A stretch of DNA of 64,000 nucleotides from Streptomyces coeruleorubidus (lineage in GTDB: Bacteria > Actinomycetota > Actinomycetes > Streptomycetales > Streptomycetaceae): positions 6,200,001-6,264,000 of the forward strand of contig NZ_CP118527.1 in NCBI RefSeq assembly GCF_028885415.1, given 5' to 3'. Positions 15,446 through 23,865 of this stretch are shown here, in pieces; the stretch's first letter is position 1; the number at the start of each line of letters is the position of its first letter. The notes beneath the pieces were generated by a model. It did not search any database and was not told where the DNA came from. It saw nothing but the letters and a program-made list of their open reading frames with translations. Position numbers and translations under genes: made by a program.

Positions 15446-16573
15446 TTACGACGGAACGGGGGCGGCGCTGTCCGGCTGGTCGGTGTCGTCCGGTTCCTGC
15501 GGCGGATCGCCGAGCTGTTCGCGCACGTAGTTCCAGACCACCGCGATCAGCGCGGCGACGGGGACGGCCAGCAGACTGCCCACGATGCCGGCCAGACTGC
15601 CGCCCAGCGTCACCGCCAGCAGCACCACGGCCGCGTGCAGGCCGAGCCCACGGCTCTGGATCATGGGCTGGAACACGTTGCCCTCGAGCTGCTGCACCAC
15701 GACGATGACGGCCAGCACGATCAGCGCGTCCGTCAGGCCGTTGGAGACGAGCGCGATCAGGACCGCGACGAAACCGGCGAACAGGGCGCCGATGATCGGC
15801 ACGAACGCGGAGACGAAGGTCAGCACCGCCAGCGGGAGCACCAGCGGTACGCCCAGGATCCACAGGCCCAGTCCGATCAGCACGGCGTCCAGCAGGCCGA
15901 CGGCCGCCTGGGACCGCACGAAGGCGCCCAGCGTGTTCCAGCCGCGATCGAACACGGTCGGGAGGTCGGTGGCGAGCCGGCCGGGCAGCTGACGGGAGAG
16001 CCACGGCAGGAACCGCGGGCCGTCCTTGAGGAAGAAGAACATCAGGAAGAGGGCGAGGACGGTGGTGACCAAGCCGTTCACCACGGTGCTCACGCCTGTG
16101 ACGACAGCGCCGACCATGCTGCCGAGGCCCTCCTGCGCGCGGGCGACCGCGGTGTCGAACGCCTTGTTGATCTGGGCGTCACCGATGTTCAACGGCGGCC
16201 CGGCGGCCCACTCGCGCAGCTTCTGGATGCCCTCGACCACGCCGTCGGTCAGCTGACCTGACTGGGACGCCACCGGCACGGCGATCAGCGCCACGACACC
16301 CACGGCGACCAGCAGGAACAGCACGGTCACGACTGACGCGGCGAGCGCGGGCGGCCACCCGCGACGACGCAGGAAACGGGCCACGGGCCAGGTCAGCGTG
16401 GTCAGCAGCAACCCGACGACGAGCGGCCAGACAACCGACCACATCCGGCCCAGCAGCCACAGGGCCACCGCCAGCATGGCCAACACCAGCAACAGCTCTG
16501 CGGAGACGCGTGCCGTTATCCGGAGCGCGTCACGGGTCTTCGTGGAACTCAAGGGCGCAGTCACGTCAGGCAC
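15446..16573 (-). CDS. AI-2E family transporter/permease
   Basis: A ~375-residue protein with about eight transmembrane segments. Conserved marks are the central VVNGLVTTVLALFLMFFFLKDG, the PLAVLTFVSAFVPIIGALFAG segment, and the C-terminal QQLEGNVFQPMIQSRGLGLHA. The family includes putative autoinducer-2 exporters and Na+/H+ antiporters, so the substrate should not be taken from the name. Starts are GTG at 16573 or 16564; the second has AAGGTG upstream. The frame is open for a further 139 codons upstream, but those encode the remains of a DUF3885 gene and do not belong to this protein. The C-terminus is an acidic tail. Confidence 0.85.
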   Translation of the reverse strand: MPDVTAPLSSTKTRDALRITARVSAELLLVLAMLAVALWLLGRMWSVVWPLVVGLLLTTLTWPVARFLRRRGWPPALAASVVTVLFLLVAVGVVALIAVPVASQSGQLTDGVVEGIQKLREWAAGPPLNIGDAQINKAFDTAVARAQEGLGSMVGAVVTGVSTVVNGLVTTVLALFLMFFFLKDGPRFLPWLSRQLPGRLATDLPTVFDRGWNTLGAFVRSQAAVGLLDAVLIGLGLWILGVPLVLPLAVLTFVSAFVPIIGALFAGFVAVLIALVSNGLTDALIVLAVIVVVQQLEGNVFQPMIQSRGLGLHAAVVLLAVTLGGSLAGIVGSLLAVPVAALIAVVWNYVREQLGDPPQEPDDTDQPDSAAPVPS

Positions 16574-16626
16574 CTTATTGCCCCGGCGCACCAGGAGTTC
16601 CAGTGGTTCCGCGGTTTTCCAGCTCG

Positions 16627-17066
16627 TCAGAGGCCGGCAGGGTGGCTGGAGAGCCAGGCTGCATGCCGGTCGCGAAGCTTCGTCCCGCTCGGTGGGCGTG
16701 GCGAGGATGACGTCTGCGCCGCCGTCGTACGGATGGTGGATGCGCCGAAGTCCCGTGTCGGTGATGAACACCTCGACGAGCGCCTCGTCGGCGACGGCGC
16801 GCAGCAGGTCGTCAACGCAGCCGTGTCGCCACCGGCGCCGATCGGCGTAGAGGCGCGTGTGGATGCGGAACTCCGGGGCCGGGTCGTCCTCATCCGTTTG
16901 TGACGCTCCAGCACGATCGCGTACTCGTCTTCCAGCCGGGGAGGCTGTGGAAACGCACCCAGTGGTCCGCGTACCTATTGCGGAAGGCATGCGCGATGGG
17001 CGGGCCCGACGGTCGTCGTTCCCGCCACAGCGCAGCGAGCAGGTCGGGCGTGACGCCGGAGCTCAC
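16627..17066 (-). pseudogene. Decayed DUF3885 gene
   Basis: The parts of a DUF3885 protein occur in order but in different frames. The start is in one frame (VTPDLLAALWRE, then DHWVRFHSLPG). The second frame gives EDEYAIVLERH. The third gives EFRIHTRLYADRRRW, CVDDLLRAVADEAL and TGLRRIHHPYDGGAD. The end returns to the second frame (LRDRHAAWLSSHPAGL, stop). Compared with intact members as I recall them, pieces after the first block and after VLERH are missing. The GTG start overlaps the msrA stop (GTGA), so the gene was once translationally coupled to msrA. Confidence 0.8.
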
Positions 17067-17731
17067 CCCTCGGCCTTCGCCACGCCGATCGGGCAGGACA
17101 CGCCCGTACCGCCGATGCCGCAGTAACCCGCCGGGTTCTTGTCCAGGTACTGCTGGTGGTAGCCCTCCGCCGGGTAGAACGGGCGGCCCTCCGCCGGGAC
17201 GATCTCCGTGGTGATCTCGCCGTACCCGGAAGAGGTGAGGACCTTCTGGTAGGACTCGCGGGAGGACTTGGCGGTGGCCGCCTGCTCGGGGGTGTGGGTG
17301 TAGATCGCCGAGCGGTACTGCGTGCCGACGTCGTTGCCCTGGCGGAAGCCCTGCGTGGGGTCGTGGGACTCCCAGAACGTCTTCAGGAGGCGCTCGTACG
17401 AGATCAGCTTCGGGTCGTAGACCACGCGGACGACCTCCGTGTGGCCGGTCAGGCCCGAGCAGACCTCCTCGTACGTGGGGTTCTCCGTGTAACCGCCCTG
17501 GTAGCCGACCAGGGTCGTCCACACCCCTGCCGGGAGCTGCCAGAACTTGCGCTCGGCGCCCCAGAAACAGCCCAGGCCGAAGTCGGCGCTCTCCAGGCCC
17601 TCGGGGTACGGGCCGAGCAGCGGGTTGCCGAGGACGGTGTGTCGGTCGGGGACCGTGAACGCCGGCTCCGGGCGGCCGGGCAGCGCCTGCTCGGGGGCCG
17701 GCAGCTGGGGCGTACGGCTGTGCAGGAACAT
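17063..17731 (-). CDS. msrA: Peptide-methionine (S)-S-oxide reductase
   Basis: A 222-residue MsrA that reduces methionine-S-sulfoxide in proteins and free form. The active-site motif GCFWGAE has catalytic Cys55. The C-terminal [13 protein letters not shown] carries the recycling cysteines used with thioredoxin. Conserved VGYQGG and [12 protein letters not shown] segments are present. The start MFLHSRTP at 17731 has GGAGA five to six bases upstream; the open frame upstream runs through a palindrome and is not coding. It leads a short minus-strand unit with the DUF3885 pseudogene and possibly the AI-2E permease. Confidence 0.95.
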   Translation of the reverse strand: MFLHSRTPQLPAPEQALPGRPEPAFTVPDRHTVLGNPLLGPYPEGLESADFGLGCFWGAERKFWQLPAGVWTTLVGYQGGYTENPTYEEVCSGLTGHTEVVRVVYDPKLISYERLLKTFWESHDPTQGFRQGNDVGTQYRSAIYTHTPEQAATAKSSRESYQKVLTSSGYGEITTEIVPAEGRPFYPAEGYHQQYLDKNPAGYCGIGGTGVSCPIGVAKAEG

Positions 17732-18338
17732 GCGGTCTCCAATCGGCGCGACACCCACGCGGGGCGACGCCACGTTCAACGTGCGGATGCCGGCGGGAAT
17801 TCCGGCCGGGGCCGCGCCTCGGGGCGGCGGGAATTCGGTGTCTCGGGCGGTTGGGGCCCGCGTTTCGGGGTGGCCGGAGCCCGTGCCTTGTGCGGTGGGG
17901 GCCGGTGTTCGGGTGGTCGGGGTTGGTGTTCCGGGAGGTCCGGCCCGCGCCTCGGGGGCGCCCGGGCCAGCGCTTCGCCCGGTCGGGATTCGGTGTCTCG
18001 GGCGGCCGGGCCCGCGTTTCGCCGGCGGGACTCGGTGTCTCGGGCGGCGCGAGCCTGCGCCTCACGCGGTGGTGGCCGGTGTCTCAGGCGGCCCGAGTCG
18101 GCGTCGGGGCGGCCCGAGCCGGCGTCCGGCGGCCGAAGTCGGCGTCCGGGCGGCCGGAGTCTGCGTCGGATCGGCCGGAGTCGGCGTCGGGGCGGCTGGC
18201 ATCGGCGACTCGGTGCACCCGAGCTGGCATCCAGGGCGGCCGGAGTCGCGTCTCGGGCGACCGGACCGACTCTCGGTGCGGCCGAGCCCGCGTCTCCGCG
18301 CGCCCCAGCCCGCGTTTCCGTGCACCCCAGCCCGCGTC
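17732..18338. other. Long intergenic region upstream of msrA
   Basis: No gene is supported in these 607 bp. The part nearest msrA holds a palindrome (17771-17783); the rest is a degenerate tandem repeat array described separately. Several frames are open here only because the sequence is extremely GC-rich. Confidence 0.6.
17771..17783. promoter_or_regulatory. Palindrome upstream of msrA
   Basis: CACGTTCAACGTG has perfect 6-bp arms around one central base and lies 40 bp before the msrA start. It is a likely operator or promoter element. Confidence 0.45.
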
Positions 18339-18350
18339 TCAGTGCGGCAG
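17825..18350. repeat. Degenerate 20-23 bp tandem repeat array, about 24 units
   Basis: The stretch can be cut into about 24 consecutive units of 20-23 bp, most beginning CGGCC or CGGC and containing GAGTCGGCGTC or GCCCGCGTCTC. The best-conserved block (18088-18190) has five adjacent units of 20-21 bp differing at one to five positions. Because unit length varies, it does not keep one reading frame. It lies between the stop of the upstream minus-strand gene, which it touches, and msrA. It is not a CRISPR, because there are no distinct spacers. Confidence 0.75.
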
Positions 18351-19460
18351 GCTCGCCGGGTTGCCGCCGTTCGCCTCATAGCCCGCCACCGCCAGTGCCC
18401 GGTACACGGCGAACTCCGCCGCAGGGTCGGCGGACAGGGTCCAGGGCAGGGCGCCGACGTGGCCGTCGATGTGCACCAGTTGGTTCATGGCCTCCGCCCA
18501 GCGCTCGCTGCGGACCAGGAAGAAGACCAGCATGTGCCGCACGTGCGCCAGCATCGGGTCGTCGGGGCGGGCCGAGTGCACCGCGTGCAGCGCGCCGTGG
18601 ACCGCCTTCGTGACGACCTCGGTCTGCCAGAAGCTGCTGACCAGGGTCACCTCGGGGAGGTGCTCGAACACCGCGAACAGGGGCATGGCCGCAAGCAGGG
18701 AGCCCTTGGGCGCGCGGGCGGCCGCGGCCTCCGCGAACTCGTACGCCAGCTCACGCGAGCCGTGCCACTTCTCGCACCAGTAGTGCAGCGCGGCCAGGTG
18801 CGCTCCCATGTGGGCCGGGGCGCGGTCCAGGATCTTCAGCCAGACCTGCTCGAAGTCCTTCTGGGAGTAGCCCAGCCCGCGGGCCACCGACAGCTCGACG
18901 ATGTACGGGATCGGGTCGCCGGGGGCCAGCAGCGCCGCCTCGCCGCACGCCGCCTTCGCCTCCTCCATGATGATCCGGAACTCGTCCGTCCCGGGCGTCG
19001 CCGTCCGCCACGCCTGCTGCACCAGGAACTCGGCGTGCACCGCGGCCCCGCCCGCGTCCTTGGGCGCCTCGGTCCGCCACACCCGCAGCCACTGCCCGCC
19101 CGGCGCCTCGCCCACCCCGCCGGGCCGCTGGGAGAGCTCCAGCGAGGCAGCGCCCGCGAAGGCCTGCACGCGCTGCCAGCGCCGCTCGCCCTCCGTCTCC
19201 GTCCCGGCGAGGAGCTGCTGCGCCGCGCGGTAGTCCTGCGTGCGCTGCACCACGTCCAGGACGTCCAGCAGGTCCTGGTCGGGGCCGGGCATGCGGATGT
19301 CCAGCTCCTCCTCGCGGACGAAGCCGTAGTTCGCCGGGTCCGCGGCGTCCGGGTGGTCGGGCGAGACCAGCCCGATCGCGCCCCCGCGCCTGCGCCGCAG
19401 GAAGGGAAGCAGCACGAAGCCCAGCATGACCAGTGCGATCAGGACCCAGAGAATCTCCAT
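18339..19460 (-). CDS. Membrane-anchored helical-repeat hypothetical protein
   Basis: A 373-residue protein. The N-terminus is one transmembrane helix (EILWVLIALVMLGFVLLPFL) followed by RRRR, so the bulk is probably cytoplasmic. The rest is helical with TPR-like helix pairs (VVQRTQDYRAAQQLLAG, AKAACGEAALLAPGDPIPYIVELSVARGLG, FAEAAAARAPKGSLLAAMPLF). No catalytic motif is seen. The ATG at 19460 begins exactly at the hydrophobic helix; upstream frame is intergenic. It is divergent from metB, and its stop codon lies at the edge of the repeat array. Conserved in Streptomyces as far as I recall, of unknown function. Confidence 0.75.
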   Translation of the reverse strand: MEILWVLIALVMLGFVLLPFLRRRRGGAIGLVSPDHPDAADPANYGFVREEELDIRMPGPDQDLLDVLDVVQRTQDYRAAQQLLAGTETEGERRWQRVQAFAGAASLELSQRPGGVGEAPGGQWLRVWRTEAPKDAGGAAVHAEFLVQQAWRTATPGTDEFRIIMEEAKAACGEAALLAPGDPIPYIVELSVARGLGYSQKDFEQVWLKILDRAPAHMGAHLAALHYWCEKWHGSRELAYEFAEAAAARAPKGSLLAAMPLFAVFEHLPEVTLVSSFWQTEVVTKAVHGALHAVHSARPDDPMLAHVRHMLVFFLVRSERWAEAMNQLVHIDGHVGALPWTLSADPAAEFAVYRALAVAGYEANGGNPASLPH

Positions 19461-19621
19461 GCGACAAGCGAACCAGACCGCGCCGACAATTGGCCAACCT
19501 GATCCGCGAACCTGTGGAAACCCCGCCGAGCGGCACCCGTCGCCGTGCCCGTCGCCCTGTGGAAAACCCGGTTCCGTGGCCCGTGTGGCCTCGTCCCCCG
19601 GCACTCAGCGCGTCGGCGCAC

Positions 19622-19627
19622 TACCCT
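19622..19627 (+). promoter_or_regulatory. -10 element TACCCT, candidate leaderless promoter of metB
   Basis: TACCCT lies 8 bases before the metB ATG, and no RBS is visible. Upstream, the 10-mer CCTGTGGAAA is present twice (19511-19520 and 19556-19565). Confidence 0.35.
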
Positions 19628-19635
19628 CGGTGCCC

Positions 19636-20790
19636 ATGAGCGACAGGCATATCAGTCAGCACTTCGAGACGCTCGCGATCCACGCGGGCAACACCGCCGA
19701 CCCCCTGACGGGCGCGGTCGTCCCGCCGATCTACCAGGTGTCGACCTACAAGCAGGACGGCGTCGGCGGCCTGCGCGGCGGCTACGAGTACAGCCGCAGC
19801 GCCAACCCGACCAGGACCGCTCTGGAGGAGAACCTCGCCGCCCTGGAGGGCGGCCGCCGCGGTCTCGCGTTCGCGTCCGGGCTGGCGGCCGAGGACTGCC
19901 TGCTGCGCACGCTGCTCAGCCCCGGCGACCACGTGGTCATCCCCAACGACGCCTACGGCGGCACGTTCCGCCTGTTCGCCAAGGTCGTCGCCCGCTGGGG
20001 CGTGGAGTGGTCGGTCGCCGACACGAGCGACCCGGCCGCCGTACGGGCCGCCATCACCCCGAAGACCAAGGCCGTGTGGGTGGAGACCCCCTCCAACCCG
20101 CTCCTCGGCATCACGGACATCGCCGCCGTCGCTCAGATCACCCGGGACGCGGGCGCCCGCCTCGTCGTCGACAACACCTTCGCCACGCCCTACCTCCAGC
20201 AGCCGCTCTCGCTCGGCGCGGACGTCGTCGTGCACTCGCTGACCAAGTACATGGGCGGCCACTCGGACGTCGTCGGCGGCGCACTGATCACCGGCGACGC
20301 CGAGCTGGGCGAGGAACTGGCCTTCCACCAGAACGCGATGGGCGCGGTCGCCGGGCCCTTCGACTCCTGGCTGGTGCTGCGCGGCACCAAGACGCTCGCG
20401 GTGCGCATGGACCGGCACAGCGAGAACGCCGCCAAGGTCGCCGACATGCTCACCCGGCACGCGCGCGTGACGAGCGTCCTGTACCCGGGCCTGCCGGAGC
20501 ACCCCGGTCACGAGGTCGCCGCCAAGCAGATGAAGTCGTTCGGCGGCATGGTCTCCTTCCGCGTGGCGGGCGGCGAGGAGGCGGCCGTCGAGATCTGCAA
20601 CCGCGCCAAGGTGTTCACGCTGGGGGAGTCCCTGGGCGGCGTCGAGTCGCTGATCGAGCACCCCGGCCGGATGACGCACGCCTCCGCGGCCGGCTCGCTC
20701 CTGGAGGTGCCCGGCGACCTGGTGCGGCTGTCCGTCGGCATCGAGAACGCCGACGATCTGCTGGAAGACCTCCAGCAGGCGCTGGGCTAG
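19636..20790 (+). CDS. metB: Cystathionine gamma-synthase/lyase family enzyme
   Basis: A 384-residue PLP enzyme of the Cys/Met metabolism family. PLP-binding Lys204 lies in HSLTKYMGGHSDVVGG. YEYSRSANPTRTALE and VESLIEHPGRMTHAS are the family signatures. It likely makes cystathionine from an acyl-homoserine and cysteine (gamma-synthase), although gamma-lyase activity is hard to exclude from sequence alone. S. coelicolor annotates its equivalent as metB, and the msrA gene nearby also handles methionine. The start ATG appears leaderless. Transcription is divergent from the helical membrane protein. Confidence 0.9.
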   Translation: MSDRHISQHFETLAIHAGNTADPLTGAVVPPIYQVSTYKQDGVGGLRGGYEYSRSANPTRTALEENLAALEGGRRGLAFASGLAAEDCLLRTLLSPGDHVVIPNDAYGGTFRLFAKVVARWGVEWSVADTSDPAAVRAAITPKTKAVWVETPSNPLLGITDIAAVAQITRDAGARLVVDNTFATPYLQQPLSLGADVVVHSLTKYMGGHSDVVGGALITGDAELGEELAFHQNAMGAVAGPFDSWLVLRGTKTLAVRMDRHSENAAKVADMLTRHARVTSVLYPGLPEHPGHEVAAKQMKSFGGMVSFRVAGGEEAAVEICNRAKVFTLGESLGGVESLIEHPGRMTHASAAGSLLEVPGDLVRLSVGIENADDLLEDLQQALG

Positions 20791-20806
20791 GACGCCCCCG
20801 GCGGGG

Positions 20807-21094
20807 TCACCAGCCGGTGAGGGGTGGAGTCGTGTCCGACGGCGGCTCCACCCACGGGCGGGCCGTCAGAGCCCACACCGTGAATCCCACGGCCGCCGCG
20901 AACATCAACAGCCACAGCAGGCGCCGCGCGACCGTCCTGCGCCGCAGCATCCGGCCGCCCCGGCGCACCGCCTCCGCCTGGATCTCGGCCGGCACGGACC
21001 GCGACGACCCCTGCTCCAGCAGCCGCCGAACGGCCGCCTCACGGTCGTTCCCGACAGGGCTCCGGCCGGGAGGGCTCTGGTCCGGCGGTCTCAT
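20807..21094 (-). CDS. Small single-pass membrane protein downstream of a sigma-like factor
   Basis: A 95-residue protein with a charged N-terminus (residues 1-60, containing NDREAAVRRLLEQG), one transmembrane helix (RRLLWLLMFAAAVGFTVWALTA) and a short proline-rich outer tail. Its ATG overlaps the stop of the sigma-like gene (ATGA), so the two are translationally coupled. Size, topology and coupling fit a minimal anti-sigma factor or a membrane tether, but no zinc or ASD motif is seen, so this is inference. Confidence 0.65.
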   Translation of the reverse strand: MRPPDQSPPGRSPVGNDREAAVRRLLEQGSSRSVPAEIQAEAVRRGGRMLRRRTVARRLLWLLMFAAAVGFTVWALTARPWVEPPSDTTPPLTGW

Positions 21095-21594
21095 GACGGC
21101 ACCGCCTTCGCGGCCGTCGCTGCCGGTGCCTGGCCCCGTGAGCGGTGCAGCAGGGTCGTCGTCGCCCGGTGGCAGATGGCCCGTACGCGCTCCGTGGACA
21201 GGCCGAGCAGGGCCGCCGTCTGCTCCTCGGCGACGCCTTCGTAGAGCCTGAGCACCAGGATCAGCCGCTCCTGCGGGGTGAGCGGGGCCAGGGGACTCGC
21301 CGGGTGCGGTCGGGAGCGGCCGAGACCGCGGTGGTGGTGCCACGCGCCGCGCGCGAAGCGGGTGGCCAGGTACTGCCGTGTGCGGTCGTACGGATCCTCG
21401 CCGCGCAGCCGGTCCCAGCACGCGTACGTGTGCGCCAGCGACAGGGTCAGCAGGCGTCGCGCGCGGGGGTTGTCGTCCGGGGCCTCCGCGGTGAGCAGGG
21501 TCGCGGCGTGCAGCAGCCGCCCGGCCGCGCCCGCGACGAACGCCTCGAACTCCCGGGCTCGACGCGTCGCCTGGGACGCATGCCGTTGTCGCAC
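21091..21594 (-). CDS. Sigma-70 family (SigE-like/ECF) factor with degenerate region 2
   Basis: A 167-residue protein. The C-terminal half is a good sigma region 4 (LTPQERLILVLRLYEGVAEEQTAALLGLSTERVRAICHRATTTL). The N-terminal half resembles region 2 of the SigE family (FEAFVAGAAGRLLHAATLLT...YACWDRLRGEDPY) but is short and weakly conserved. It may be a divergent ECF sigma factor or a LuxR-like regulator derived from one. GTG at 21594 has GGAGG five bases upstream; the longer frame to 21681 is Arg/Pro-rich and unlikely. It is coupled to the small membrane protein. Confidence 0.7.
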   Translation of the reverse strand: MRQRHASQATRRAREFEAFVAGAAGRLLHAATLLTAEAPDDNPRARRLLTLSLAHTYACWDRLRGEDPYDRTRQYLATRFARGAWHHHRGLGRSRPHPASPLAPLTPQERLILVLRLYEGVAEEQTAALLGLSTERVRAICHRATTTLLHRSRGQAPAATAAKAVPS

Positions 21595-21904
21595 CGCGCC
21601 TCCCGCCGGACGGCGACCTGAGGATGCGGGCCCGGCCGGGTACGGGCGCGACGGCCGCGCACGACGGGGACCCGGTCTCATATCAGGCCAGGGGCGGCCC
21701 CGCGGTCAAGAGCCGCGCACCGGCTCGGGACGGCGGACGACCCGGCCGGCGCGGGCGGCCCCGTGACCAAGTGCCCCACCCGGGCGCGGCCGGCCACTGC
21801 CCGCGTGTGCCTCGCCCCTGTACCCGCCACGCGCGCGTGCCGCGCACACGTCGTACGGCGCCCCCGGAGAGCGAACGGCGCTCAGAAGCCGCGTCGTACG
21901 GCGC
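21595..21904. other. Intergenic region between the sigma-like gene and the MarR gene
   Basis: These 310 bp hold no gene. Near the MarR end the 13-mer CGTCGTACGGCGC occurs twice (about 21849 and 21891). No clear terminator is seen. Confidence 0.45.
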
Positions 21905-22429
21905 TCAGGACGGCGACTCCGCCTCCGGCGCCGGTACCCCGGACGCCGCCATGCGGGCGGACAGCGCGCTGTTGAAGCGCGTGAGGAGCGAGCAGAACGC
22001 CTCGCGCTCCGCCGGCTCCCAGTCCTCGGTCAGCTCGGCCATCAACTGCCGCCGCGACGAGCGCACTTCCTCCAGCCGCGCCTGCCCGCGCGGGGACAGC
22101 TGGAGCACCACCGCCCGCCCGTCCTCGGGGTGCGACGTGCGCTTGACCAGGCCGGTGTCGACGAGCGGAGCCACCTGCCGGGTGACCGTCGAGGAGTCGA
22201 TCCCCATGCTCGCGGCGAGCGCCTTGACGCCCATCGGGCCTTCTTTGTCGAGACGGTTGAGCAGCAGGTACGCGGCGCGGTCCATGGAGTTGCGCACCTG
22301 CCCGACCCCGCCGAGCCGCGTCTGTTCGGCACGGCGGGCGAACACCGCCACCTCGTGCTGGAGGGTGTCGAGAAGACCGGTGTCACCGACGGTCGTCATG
22401 TCCATCGACATTTCAGGTGTTGTGGGCAT
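21905..22429 (-). CDS. MarR family transcriptional regulator
   Basis: A 174-residue winged-helix regulator. LLLNRLDKEGPMGVKALAASMGIDSSTVTRQVAPLVDTGLVKRTSHPEDGRAVVLQLSPRG is the helix-turn-helix and wing with the typical DxR of MarR proteins. It probably represses exporters or aromatic metabolism in response to small phenolics. ATG at 22429 is a convenient start, but internal Met codons at 22411, 22405 and 22399 are equally possible because no RBS is strong. It is divergent from the threonine ammonia-lyase gene. Confidence 0.88.
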   Translation of the reverse strand: MPTTPEMSMDMTTVGDTGLLDTLQHEVAVFARRAEQTRLGGVGQVRNSMDRAAYLLLNRLDKEGPMGVKALAASMGIDSSTVTRQVAPLVDTGLVKRTSHPEDGRAVVLQLSPRGQARLEEVRSSRRQLMAELTEDWEPAEREAFCSLLTRFNSALSARMAASGVPAPEAESPS

Positions 22430-22574
22430 GGCCGGGGGCTCACTTCGTGGAGGGCTGGCTGATTGGGGGACAGGGTACGCGGCCGGGGCGCGGGCCGTAC
22501 CGGCGCTGCGCAAAGCGGGTCTCGGAGGTTGGTCACAACGGCCGTTCCCGCCCGTGAACTGCGATGCTGGAGTC

Positions 22575-23804
22575 ATGAGCTACAGCACGGCTGACTCCTT
22601 GCTGCCCGTCACCCTCGACGACGTGCGCGGCGCCCAGAAGATGCTCTCGGGCGTGGCACGGGTGACCGCGCTGGAGGGCAGCAGGCACCTGTCCCAGATG
22701 GTCGGCGCGCCGGTGCACCTCAAGTGCGAGAACCTCCAGCGGACGGGTTCGTTCAAGCTGCGCGGCGCCTACGTCCGGATCGCGGGCCTGCTGCCCGAGG
22801 AGCGCGCCGCCGGGGTCGTCGCCGCGAGCGCCGGCAACCACGCGCAGGGCGTCGCCCTGGCGTCCGCGCTGCTCGGCGTGCGCTCCACGGTGTTCATGCC
22901 GAAGGGCGCCCCGCTGCCCAAGGTCAGCGCCACCCGGGACTACGGGGCCGAGGTGCGGCTGCACGGCCAGGTGGTCGACGAGACGCTGACCGCCGCGCAG
23001 GAGTACGCGGCCGAGACCAGCGCGGTGTTCATCCACCCCTTCGACCATCCCGACATCATCGCGGGCCAGGGCACGGTCGGCCTGGAGATCCTGGAGCAGT
23101 GCCCGGAGGTACGCACGATCGTCGTCGGCATCGGCGGTGGCGGGCTGGCCGCCGGGATCGCCGTGGCGGTGAAGGCCCTGCGGCCGGATCTGCGGATCGT
23201 GGGTGTCCAGGCGGAGGGCGCGGCGGCCTATCCGCCCTCGCTGACGGCGGGCCGGCCCGTCACGGTCGAGAACCCGGCGACGATGGCCGACGGCATCAAG
23301 GTCGGGCGGCCCGGCGACGTGCCGTTCGGGATCATCGGCGATCTGGTCGACGAGGTGCGCACGGTCAGCGAGGACGAGCTGTCCGCCGCGCTGCTGCTGT
23401 GCCTGGAGCGGGCCAAGCTGGTCGTGGAGCCGGCCGGGGCGAGCCCGGTCGCGGCGCTGATGAGCCGGCCCGGCTCCTTCGAGGGCCCGGTCGTCGCGGT
23501 GCTGTCCGGCGGCAACGTCGACCCGGTGCTGATGCAGCGGGTGCTGCGGCACGGCATGGCCGCGCAGGGCCGCTACCTGGCCGTCCGGCTGCGGCTGACG
23601 GACCGGCCCGGCGCTCTGGCCACACTCCTGGGCGTGTTGTCAGTGGTCGACGCTAACGTCCTCGATGTGAGCCACGTACGAACCGACCCGCGGCTCGGGC
23701 TCACGGAGGCGGAGGTCGAGCTGCACCTGGAGACGAAGGGCCCGGCGCACTGCGCCGAGGTGGGCCAGGCACTGCGCGAGGCGGGCTACACGGTCATGGG
23801 CTGA
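22575..23804 (+). CDS. ilvA: Threonine ammonia-lyase (dehydratase) with ACT domain
   Basis: A 409-residue PLP enzyme converting L-threonine to 2-oxobutanoate and ammonia. PLP Lys61 lies in GSFKLRGAY. The phosphate-binding loop is GIGGGGLAAG. Residues ~330-409 form an ACT domain (LRLTDRPGALATLLGVLSVVDANVLDVSHVR). A single short ACT domain places it nearer the TdcB-type/short IlvA enzymes than E. coli IlvA, which has a longer regulatory domain, so it could be biosynthetic or catabolic. Spacing to the divergent MarR gene is 145 bp. Confidence 0.9.
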   Translation: MSYSTADSLLPVTLDDVRGAQKMLSGVARVTALEGSRHLSQMVGAPVHLKCENLQRTGSFKLRGAYVRIAGLLPEERAAGVVAASAGNHAQGVALASALLGVRSTVFMPKGAPLPKVSATRDYGAEVRLHGQVVDETLTAAQEYAAETSAVFIHPFDHPDIIAGQGTVGLEILEQCPEVRTIVVGIGGGGLAAGIAVAVKALRPDLRIVGVQAEGAAAYPPSLTAGRPVTVENPATMADGIKVGRPGDVPFGIIGDLVDEVRTVSEDELSAALLLCLERAKLVVEPAGASPVAALMSRPGSFEGPVVAVLSGGNVDPVLMQRVLRHGMAAQGRYLAVRLRLTDRPGALATLLGVLSVVDANVLDVSHVRTDPRLGLTEAEVELHLETKGPAHCAEVGQALREAGYTVMG

Positions 23805-23865
23805 CCGCCTCCGGAGCCGGGTTCAAGATCCTTTCGTCGCGAGAAGCGCAACACGGAAAACCTCG

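Noticed and set aside
16574..16990. N-terminal extension of the AI-2E permease
   Set aside because: The 139 extra codons encode the broken end of a DUF3885 protein. The permease family starts at about the GTG codons near 16570.
17825..18350. CRISPR array
   Set aside because: There are no conserved repeats separated by unique spacers; the units are contiguous and degenerate, and no cas gene is nearby.
17547..19502. Long plus-strand frames through the repeat array
   Set aside because: They run through repeats of varying length and through the antisense of the membrane protein gene, with no start signal and no domain.
19511..19570. DnaA boxes or a replication origin
   Set aside because: Only two imperfect TTTCCACA-like sites occur, without dnaA or dnaN nearby.
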